Assembly (NCBI GenBank): GCA_009741485.1
Contig: CM019229.1
Coordinates: 1,570,734 to 1,634,733 of the forward strand
Length of the DNA stretch: 64,000 bases
DNA from: Malurus cyaneus samueli
Lineage: Eukaryota; Chordata; Aves; Passeriformes; Maluridae
Direction of reading: 5' to 3'
Position numbers and translations under genes: made by a program. Positions 55,601-64,000 of this stretch are shown here, one piece after another (within the stretch, counting starts at the first letter, position 1; each line of letters begins with the position of its first letter). The notes beneath the pieces were generated by a model. That model saw nothing but the letters and a program-made list of their open reading frames with translations. It had not been told where the DNA came from and did not search any database.

Positions 55601-58600
55601 AAAAAAATGTAAAATTCTGAGGTCATAGGGAAATACCAAAACACAGTCTAACCTATTAAACTTGTCCTGCAAGGCATATCCAGGAATGGCATTTGCTTAC
55701 CCCCAAACTGCTGCATCTGCTTCTCAGCTCCAGCCTGTGGGTCAGATGTATCCTGCCCCTTACCAAGGTATGTTTTAAAAGGTACCTGATTCTCAGAGGT
55801 TTCTAAATTTTTTTTATTATTTTTTTATATAAAATATATTTGTTATTTAATGTTTTTTTATTACTGCAATACCTGCACTAAACTGTTTGTAGTGTTGGTT
55901 TAGAGCTGTGGTAGAACTGTGCTGTTTGATAAATGCTTATTTTCTAATACCAAATAGAGGCAATCATTTCCCAGTAAATTCCTGTTACTTACCCACCTAT
56001 TTCTTACCATACGGAGCTTTGTGCAGTGTGGAAGGGGCTAGAATTTCTGTGCCTTCCCAAGCCTGTGTGTTACTGAAGAAATTCAGTAGCTGGTGCTTCC
56101 TGTTATAACTAAAACTGTAATAGTTTTAGGCAGCTCCCTACCTGGCAGGGAAAGAATTGAAGTGTAAAAGGCACAACCTGTGCATGACTAAAGGCATTTA
56201 AAGAACCATTTAAGATATCCCAGTTGGTGAAGTCTTCAGTGTAGCTGAGCATTGCTTGGAGTGTTTTTATCCATGCAGTTTCAGAAGCTGACCTTCATTC
56301 CTGTGCTTTGATTGTGCCTCTTTGTGTGACTCTACTTAGATTGTACCTCTCCTGCTCTGCTGTGTCTGGGGGCTTTGCTCTTGTTAACCTGAGTGCTCTC
56401 AGCTCAAGAATTCCCTGTACTCATCAACCTGCCTCTTCAGGTTATTTGGGAAATACCTACATTATTGATTTTCCAAATACCAGGTCCCTTTTATTTCTTG
56501 GAAGAGAAATCTCCCTGATGGCAGATTTTGATGGCTGCCAAATTTTTGCTGTGTCTCTGCAGGTATTTCCCCTTGTCACTATAAGTCTCTCTGTTTTTTC
56601 TCTTCAAGCACCTGGAGATGTCACTTCCTTTTTGATGACAGAAGCTCGGCAACACAACACTGAAATTCGACTGGCAGTGAGCAAAGTGGTGGATAAAATG
56701 GATCACCTGGCTGCCAAGGTATGGCCTGTTCATGACATTTCTGCTCTCCAGGCATAGTGAGAGCAGCTGGCTCTATTTAAATGCATTTATTAAGTTTAAG
56801 TGATGCAGTAACTGAGTAAAATTCAAATATGATCAGACCTTGAAGTGGCAGCAGTTCAGCCTCTGTGAAAAATCAAAGCTTGGGCTTGGGGAAAGTCTTG
56901 TGTCTTGAATACCATCTGATGCTTTGTTTGAAGTGATTCCCTGCCCTCTGGGAGGTGTCACCCTTGATTCAGCCGCCTTTTCCCTGAAGCTGGGCAGGAT
57001 GATCAGTGAAAAGCCTCTTTGCAATGTCTGACTCTGACCTGCACCCATAAATTCATGTCAAATGGCTTAAGAATGGCTCATCCCTGCAGGTGGAGGAGCT
57101 GAAGAAGCAAAGCACTGCTAACAGCTCCCTGCTGCCTGGCATCTCCTCTGTCACCATGGAAGCTTCCATGATCATGAGCAATATCCAGCGCATCATCCAG
57201 GTGAGCCTGGCCAGCTTGCTCTGATTTCCACCAGGGGCTGGGGCTCAGACTGTTCTTCCTAATGAGAGCCAATGTCCACTCACCCACCCACGTGTTCTGG
57301 TTTTGGGTGGCCAAAATGAGGATGAGACTCACAATGGTTTCCATCCCTCTTTCCCTCTCCAAAAAGGCTCTTCTCAACAGTTTGGGGTTTGGGTACTTTC
57401 TGAGCCAGAGCTGTTGGGGTTTAATAGGCCTTGGCAGAAGGTTCATGGGGGAGAAGTTCAGCTTCTCAAACCATTATGGATTTAACCTTCAGCCTCCATC
57501 AGCACAGTTGCACAGCTGAAGTACTGTGCTATAGAAACCACCTGCTTCTGGTATTCACTGCTTAATTTTATGCTTTGAAGCCTTTCTAAACAGCAGCCTT
57601 AAAATCTTTGGGCAAAAAAAGTCAACAAGGCACAACATTGTCTAGATTGTGAATTAGCAGCCACTGTCCTGTGCCAGGATTCTGCTAAATGTGTCACGGT
57701 GCCTTCCTGGGCTGGTACCACAGCAGGGATGAGCCTCACCACTGTCCTGCAAGCAAAGCTTTAGGAACTGCTGCAAGGAAATGTGAGTGAGCTGAATGTT
57801 CATGCTGAGCTGTGCTTTAGGAGAACGAGAGACTGAAGCAGGAGATATTTGAGAAGAGCAGTCGCATTGAGGAGCAGAATGAGAAGATCAGTGAGTTGAT
57901 CGAGCGCAACCAGAGGTAAGGGGTGAGAGCCTCGCTGCATTTCCAGACTCTCCAGCTTACACTTGGGCATGGCTGAGGGGTGTTTGTTAGGAGAGAGCTG
58001 TATTCTGGTATTTTTGATTTTTTTATAAGGTATTAAAGGTGAGGGGGATTGCCCCACACCCCTTTGTATGGCTTATCCCCAAAACTCTGATTTACAGTAA
58101 ATGTGAATGTGTAAAAGGGGTAAAAATTCCCTCATGCTGTCTTTGAGCAGACTGGCCCTGCTTCTGGGAGTTGCTCTATTTTTGCTGGATTTTTAGTGAA
58201 GTGAATAAATTGTAGGGGTTGTGGTGTCCCTGGTGAAGCTCAGCTGATACCAAGTTATCAAAACTCTTGAGTATGTGATGAGAACGTTAGGCATTCCTGG
58301 AGAGTAAAACACTTCTCCCAGCTGATGAAATCTCTGCTGTGCCAGGCACAGTTCTTCCACCTGAGATCAGCCTCTTGTGCAGCACAACCTGCAAAACTGG
58401 TCACTTGTCATAAATTAGAGAACTTCTGTGCTTTGAAATGTCACTTTTTCTGTCTGAGCTTTAGCTCTGAGTCCTGCATTTCCAGGAGTGCTAATGGTGT
58501 CTCCCTGTTCACAGATACGTGGAGCAGAGTAACCTGCTGATGGAGCAGAGGAACCACTCACTGCAGACAACAAATGAGAACACACAGGCAAGAGTGTTGC

Positions 58601-61600
58601 ATGCAGAGCAGGAGAAGGTAATGATGGCATGAATCAAGCCAGGCTTGTTGCACTAAAGCTGAAGCCTTGTTAGTCAAGGCTTAAAATAGTTTTTTTTTAA
58701 AAGGCAACTGCAGTTCTGAGCTTGGTTTTGAGAAAAAAATTGAATATTTTGATGGCTTTTGTGACAAAAGCATCACAGAGGATATAATCATTTTATGTTG
58801 TCTTAATTTTAATATTCTTATCTTGTCAGAAAGTGTGTGATTTATTGTTAACTGTGTAGGTATGTGGCCAGTGTGTTGAGGAACTGTGTACCACAGGGCT
58901 TTTGGGGCTGGAAAAACTTCAGTTATTTAGTTGCACTGACAGTCTCAGGCAGTGTTATTCATTCTGTTTAACTGACATGGAGTGAATAGAGATATGAGAA
59001 AAATTATTTTCTACTGTAGTTTCTTCATTGCACTTTTGTGCTTTTTTTAATGCTAATCAAAAGCTGTTTGTTTCTCCCAGTAACACACTGTGCTTTTGTG
59101 AAAGGGATTATTGGGAAGTAGCTTTTAAACCAGTGAAATGCATTTCTGCATGGCTGCATATCCTGAGCCATCCCTGTAGCCAGCCTAGCCCAGGCGTGCT
59201 GCTCTGGCTCTGCCATTGCATGGTGCCTGCTCTGCTTTCCCAAGCACTGGCTTCTTAAATTACACCAAGTTCAGTCTTGCACTGTGCTCTCCTGCTGAGT
59301 TGAGTTTTGAGCTCAAATGGGAGGTGACAAATGCTTCCTTGCATGAGAACCATAATATGGTGCACCTAAAACTGACCAAAACTGCAGCTTTCCAAAGTGT
59401 GGTGAAGAGCAGAGCAGTGATAATGGTGAGAGCAGTCAGGGAAGGGAGATTGTTTTCCCACCTGCAGCCCATATGTAGGAGTGTGAGAGATTCTAACCAG
59501 GAATAAGTCAGACTGAAATAATAAATTCAATTCCTTTCTCCCAGTGAGGACAGCATCCTGCTTGCATGATAAGTAACATGGGGAGGGGTCATCTTTCGGA
59601 AGTACAAGATCTTTAGGAGTCTTTTGGGCCCCATCTTCAGTAGGATCCCACTGATTGAGCACTCACTGGCCAGGGATGATGTTCCATGAAAGGGCTTCAG
59701 GCCAGACCAGGAAAGCCCTGACTTGCACTGGGAGAAGATTTCCCCTGGTTTTGTGAGAGAATTGACTTTAACAGGCTGATATTTCTTTCTCTTCCTTTTA
59801 TCTAACTCAGCTCACCATGTGGCTGTAATCACTGAATCCCCAGGCACAGACAAAACGGGGGAAGAGACTTAGAAGCTGTTTTATCTGTTGTTTGTTTCCA
59901 GACAGGGACTCACCATTTATTTGGTTGTACCCAGGGTCATTGAGGTGTTGGTAACTCACTGTTTTGGGTAATGGATCTTTGTTCTTGGCAGAGCAAGTCC
60001 CAGCTTTAGAATTTGTGTACCATAGGTAATTCCCCCCCTCTCCAGTGCAGGTCACACACAGGACTGGTGTGTAACACACCCCAAGGGTACCTTTAGTGTC
60101 ATTCTTTTTACATCAGGCTTCACTACTTTTTTCTGTCTAAGCTTTTACAGTTCTTGGAGTAATTTAAAGGCTTCTCTGGCTTGCCTTAGGCTCCTGTTAT
60201 GAAGCATTTTGCTTTTCTGCTGATGAGTGCCTCTGCCTTTCAAGTTGTGTTCTTAACCCTTCCTGTTTCCTGTTGCTGCTTTCTCTTCCCAGCACATGCT
60301 GCCGGTGGAACGGGGCTGGGACCAGGTGAGGCAGTGTCTGCTGACTGTGTAGGTGCTAGATGGTTGTGTCCTAGGTAGTGCCAGCCCAGCTTCCTCTTGA
60401 ACTAGAAACTGATTGGCATGAAAAGAATTGTCTCAGAATTTGGATTAGCATGGATCCTTCACTGGGAGAAGGGCTTTGGAACTGGCAGTGTCTCCCCACT
60501 GGCCCCCTCTTTCTCAGGGAGCCCTTTCCAAGAATTATCTCACACTGCTGCTTGTTCCACTCCCTATGGGAGAGCAGGATCATTGTCAGAGCAGGTACAG
60601 GGCACCCAGGATTCTTGGTGCCTGAAAGCTGGAGGCTGGAGCTGAGCTGTGGACGTGAAGCATCCTCTGTAGAAACCTGTCTAGTAACACTTCCTGCCAT
60701 AGGATTTCCTATTTTAGTTTTCTTTATTTGCCATTAAAGACAGAGGCCAGGGTTAAAATAACCTTTAGATGTGCTTTAGCTATGCCATGGGGTTTGGTTT
60801 TAGCATGCCAGGGGTTAGAGCAGTGGGACATTTATGGAAACGTAAGAGGGAAGCAGATCAGGTTTTATTCTCTCTCTGAAACGCTGCCTCCTCTTTTAAA
60901 TGAGTGGTGGGGTATTCCAGCCCTCCAGGTCAGCACATCCTCATCCTCACCATAGCTGGAAAAATTTTTCTCACAGCTCTTCTCTGCCAGGAGGTGTTGG
61001 TCCTAGTCTGGAGGGAATTCTCTTAGTGGGATAAAGCAGAGAAGAAAAAAAAACAGTTCTCCTGAACTTACCTGTTACAAGAATGTGAAAAGTCTGTTGG
61101 GAATGTCAAAGTAGGCAGAGGTGTGGAAGCTGTCTAGGGATTCCTTGTGCAAGCTCTCTCTTTGCAGAGCATTCTCTGCATTTTGTGTGTCACTCACTGA
61201 GATTGGGAATGGGACTTTGTGTCTGTCTTGATGCCCTGAGCCCCTGCTAACGTTGTTTACAAGTTGTCTGATGAGCTGTGCTGGTGCCTGGTTTTAGGTG
61301 AATCACTAACTCTAAGCAGTGCTAAATCCAAACAGATCCACAAATGGCTGGGACTGTGCTGGGAAGTGCCAGCCTTGCCCCGTGGCAGCTGAGGTGACCT
61401 CGTGCTGTGTTCTCTGGGGACAGGGCACTCTTTTGGCTGGGCCAAGCCTGTGTTTTAATGGCTCTTCAGTGAATTGTCAGCTTATGGAAGACAATCAGAT
61501 GTTGGAGCCCAGGCTTTTTACCCAAATAGCTGTTTGCAGATCCACCAGGCACTGGTACTAGGCTTAAACACATTAAACCTTTTCAGGAAAACCCACTGAG

Positions 61601-63759
61601 CTGACACCACTGATGTGGTGATGAGGTTTTTTTGGTGGACTTGTGCAAGTTTCCAGTCAGTGTGGGCAAAAAAGTCATTGCTGCCTCTTCTATTTGGAGA
61701 TGTCTTCCCTGATCAGGCCTCCAGTCCTTTTCCAGCTCTTCTGAGAGAACAGTCCTGCTGTTTCCTCACACATCTATTTTCCCCCTCCCTTTTCCCTGCT
61801 CCATTTGTGCTACAGGCCAAGGTTGCAGAAGAGCTGGCAGCTGCCACAGCCCAGGTTTCCCAGCTGCAGCTGGAGCTCACTGCCCACCAGAAGAAGGAGA
61901 TGGACCTGAGGAAGCAGCTCTCCTGTGCTGTGCAGGATGCAGAGAGACAGGAGGCACAGCTCAACAAGCTGCAGGCACAGGTGGCAGGTGAGGCTGCTTC
62001 TGCCTGTGCCCTGAGAGCTCCTTCATGGCTCTTCCTCTTCTTTAGAAGTCACAGATTTTTCTTGTCTTCTGGGGTATCTATTCCTGCATTCCCTAGGATC
62101 AGTCACAGGGGATGGAAGAAGGATAGGCATGCACTGAAATGTCTGGAGGATGTGCATCCTTGTTACCACTAAAGGAAGGGCTGGGATGACTTAACATACA
62201 AAACCATTCTGTCCCAGGGATGCCTCTTGGCTTTTCTCTCCAACGCCTTGTAGAGCAGCCAGAGATGTCCCAGGGGATGAAAAGTTAAGATAAAACCTGA
62301 GGTGTTCATTCATTTCCCTGTGCTGAGGCCCCACACTGAATTCTGGAGTCAGTTCTGGGCTCCTCATTGAGGGGCTGGAGCAATTCCAGGGAACAGCTGG
62401 GGAACGGGGCTGGAGCCCCAGAAACAGCTGAAGGAGCTGGGCAAGGGGCTCAGCCTGGAGCAAAGGGGGATCAGGGGGGACCTTGTGGCTCTGCACAACT
62501 CCCTGACAGGAGGGGACAGCCAGGTGGGTCAGGCTCTGCTCCAGGAAATAGGGACAGGATAAGAGGAAATGGCCTCAAGTTGTGCCAGTGAAGATTTAGG
62601 TTGGATATTGGGAAAAACGGCTTCACAGAAATGGTTGCAAAGCTTTGGAATGGGCTGCTCTTGGTAAATTCTAGTCCCCACTGCAGGCACAAGCAGAGTT
62701 ACTGACTTCCCTCTGCAAGAGGCTCTGCTCCTCCCCAGCAGCCCCCAGATGTCCTCCCCTGAAATGGGAGTAGCACCCAAACCCACAGGGAATTGTGATT
62801 TGTTTGCAGAGCTCCAAGAAGCCTCTCAGGACACCCAGAGCAGGTTCAAGGCAGAGAAGCAGAGCCGCAAACAGCTGGACATGAAGATTGCAGCCCTGGA
62901 GGAAGAGCTGGCAGACCTGAAAGTGGAAAAAGAGACTCTGGAAAAGGTATGTCCAGTGCCAGCAGCAGAGCTGGAGGTTCCAGTTGTTTACTAACTAAAG
63001 GTTCTTGCTTTTAAATATGTAAATTAAGTAAATCTTGACTCATCTGCAGGCTGGGGGATCCTTTGTGCTTATGTGGGTTTTATTTATTCATGTCTCATCC
63101 TAATGTGCTACATTCCTACCTCTGAGATAACCTCAGCTTGATTTCAAGTCCTGCTTAAAGAAGCTCTTTCTGCTCGAGGAAGAGAAGCTGCTTTGGTGCA
63201 GTCTGGCCTGTTCTGTGTTGCAGAATCTTGCAGAGAGGAAGAAGAAATCCCTCTCGGAGAGAGCTCAGGCCGAGGAAGAGATGGAAGAAATCCGCAGGTC
63301 ATACCAGCAGGAGCTGGACAAGCTCCGGCAGCTCCTGAAAAAGGCCCGGACCTCGACTGACCAGGCAGCAGCAGAGCAGGTGAGGAGTCAGGGGAGCTGC
63401 TGCTCCAGGTCTGGAAGGCTTGTGAGAACCCAGAGGTAGGCAATACATGTGAAAATGCTCAGGTAGGGGGAGAATGAAAGTATTACCTGCTTCAATTTGT
63501 GGGTCAGTGTCAAAATGAGGAAAGGAGAGGCATCGAATTGAGCTTGTGGTGGAGAGAAGAATATGGGACTTGTGAGGAGTGAAAAGTTGTTCAGAAACAT
63601 GCCAAGAGATGTGAAATCTGAGCCAAACCTTGTGGCCAGCCTGGGGGGCTGAGGCTGGAGCTGAAGTGAGAGGTGTGGGCAGGAGCTGGTGGCAGCCACA
63701 GGGCAGCACTCGGTGTGTGGGTGTCCAGCCTGAGCTTTGCCCTGCTGTGCACACAGATC

Positions 63760-63803
<44 letters not shown>

Positions 63804-63976
63804 TGCTGTGGTCTCTGTTCCAGCTGTCCCTGATCCAGGCAGAGCTGGAGGCACAGTGTGAGGCGCGCTGTGAGCGTGCCCTGGCCTCGGCCAAGGAGCA
63901 GCACGCGCGGCAGTGCCAGGAGCTGTGCGAGCACCGCGACTCCCTGCAGCACCAGCTGGCCCAGCTGGAAGAGAAG
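43660..63976 (+). CDS. FKBP15: FKBP15, WASP- and FKBP-like protein (5' and central part; C-terminus outside window)
   Basis: Exons: 43660..43710 (or ..43793), 45008..45117, 45420..45507, 46037..46106, 47524..47598, 48666..48764, 49168..49317, 50367..50435, 51331..51474, 51915..52060, 53054..53102, 53771..53890, 54119..54212, 54909..55012, 55674..55767, 56609..56718, 57090..57200, 57821..57915, 58515..58617, 61816..61987, 62810..62946, 63224..63379, 63824..63976. Exons 2-23 join in phase; with the longer exon 1, 861 residues are visible (human total about 1219). Order: acidic start MFGAAEEDDADFLSP; WH1-like region (exons 3-6, YRILLYISQQQ, NYSTFYDDQRQNWSIMFES); FKBP domain (exons 7-9, EVAYTGWLFQN to VFEVEVKR); Ser/Pro/Gln-rich linker; long coiled coil from exon 16 (SFLMTEARQHNTEIR) onward. 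In mammals it acts on early endosomes with actin and the WASH machinery. Its promoter is shared with SLC31A1. Confidence 0.97.
47005..47215 (+). mobile_element. CR1 LINE 3' fragment in FKBP15 intron 4
   Basis: GGGGGAGTCCCCATCCCTGG, GCCATGTGGATGTGGCACTT, GGGGATATGATGGTGACC, GATTGGACTCAATGATCTTA and TTTTCCAACCTAAATGACTT follow CR1 3' order in plus orientation. Confidence 0.9.
49460..49690 (+). mobile_element. CR1 LINE 3' fragment in FKBP15 intron 7
   Basis: TTAGGAAAGAAATTTCTTCA, GAGCATTGGCCCAGCTGCCC, GGTTGGACTTGGTAATCTTA and TTTTCCAACCTTAACGTTTT are diagnostic CR1 3' blocks in plus orientation. Confidence 0.92.
51882..51897. repeat. T16 homopolymer before FKBP15 exon 10
   Basis: A run of 16 T preceded by further T-rich sequence, ending 17 nt before the exon 10 start at 51915. 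It likely serves as the polypyrimidine tract. Confidence 0.85.
52375..52700 (+). mobile_element. CR1 LINE 3' fragment in FKBP15 intron 10
   Basis: CTCTACAATTACCTGAAAAG, GGGTTGGTTTCTTCTCCCAG, GGAGTGGTCAGGCATTGGCT, GACATGGTTTAGTGGTGAAC and TTTTCCAACCTTAACAATTC read through more than 300 bp of CR1 3' region in plus orientation. This is the best preserved copy in the gene. Confidence 0.94.
53255..53310 (+). mobile_element. Short CR1 3' terminus remnant in FKBP15 intron 11
   Basis: ATGGCTGGACTTGATGGAGA followed by GGTCCTTTCCAGCCTTAATG and ATTGTGTGATT: only the last ~55 bp of CR1 remain. Confidence 0.75.
60293..60325 (+). other. FKBP15: Candidate 33-nt in-frame cassette microexon of FKBP15
   Basis: Between exons 19 (ends 58617, phase 0) and 20 (starts 61816, phase 0), a 33-nt block is bordered by a strong pyrimidine tract ending TTTCTCTTCCCAG and by donor CAG|GTGAGG. 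It reads HMLPVERGWDQ without a stop and would insert 11 residues into the coiled coil between EQEK and AKVAEEL. The acceptor side carries TGTTGCTGC, resembling the UGC motifs used by the neuronal factor SRRM4. I do not recall this segment in the human protein. Usage cannot be judged from DNA alone. Confidence 0.5.
62315..62665 (+). mobile_element. CR1 LINE 3' fragment in FKBP15 intron 20
   Basis: CTGGAGTCAGTTCTGGGCTC, CAATTCCAGGGAACAGCTGG, GGGGACCTTGTGGCTCTGCA, GGATAAGAGGAAATGGCCTC and AGTTGTGCCAGTGAAGATTT follow CR1 order in plus orientation. Confidence 0.9.
63762..63802. repeat. (GT)20 dinucleotide repeat upstream of FKBP15 exon 23
   Basis: Forty-one bases of uninterrupted GT ending at 63802, about 21 nt before the exon 23 acceptor (exon starts 63824). 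The intervening sequence holds the short TCTCTGTTCCAG acceptor. Confidence 0.97.
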
Positions 63977-64000
63977 GTAAAGGGTTGTTCCTGATGACTG

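Overview
The window is vertebrate nuclear DNA, almost certainly avian. Genes are split into many short exons with GT-AG introns, two CpG-island promoters are present, and the interspersed repeats are all short 3' fragments of CR1 LINEs, the dominant retroposon of birds. I recognise no SINE, Alu/B1 or intact LTR element. Five protein-coding genes are present in the order WDR31(+), PRPF4(-), CDC26(+), SLC31A1(-), FKBP15(+). This is the gene order and relative orientation of human 9q32, except that RNF183, which in human lies between PRPF4 and WDR31, is not visible.

Layout: 1-4328 holds the 3' two thirds of WDR31 (six exons, WD-repeat protein), ending inside a minisatellite. 4329-6518 is a tail-to-tail interval with a CR1 copy. 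6519-14673 is a complete 14-exon PRPF4 (U4/U6 snRNP WD protein, 529 codons). 14674-15115 is a 442-bp GC-rich divergent promoter with diverged tandem repeats. 15116-15439 is the complete two-exon CDC26 (APC/C subunit, 85 aa). 15440-17117 is a tail-to-tail interval. 17118-43440 (approx.) is SLC31A1/CTR1 (high-affinity copper transporter, 184 aa, four coding exons, a long 3'UTR and a 19-kb first intron). 43362-43659 is a second divergent CpG promoter. 43660 to the right edge is FKBP15 (WASP/FKBP-like endosomal actin regulator), with 23 exons visible and the C-terminal exons outside the window.

The genes alternate in strand, giving two head-to-head pairs (PRPF4/CDC26 and SLC31A1/FKBP15) and two tail-to-tail pairs. 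They act in unrelated processes: splicing, cell cycle, copper uptake, and endosome/actin traffic. Their grouping is conserved synteny and shared promoters, not an operon.

I found no previously undescribed gene system. The observations most worth checking are: an unannotated-looking 33-nt in-frame cassette microexon in FKBP15; a (TG)20 tract next to an FKBP15 splice acceptor; a reading-phase conflict at FKBP15 exon 1; an FKBP domain that keeps most ligand-pocket residues; the WDR31 stop codon lying inside a minisatellite; and a possible assembly artefact at the single ambiguous base.
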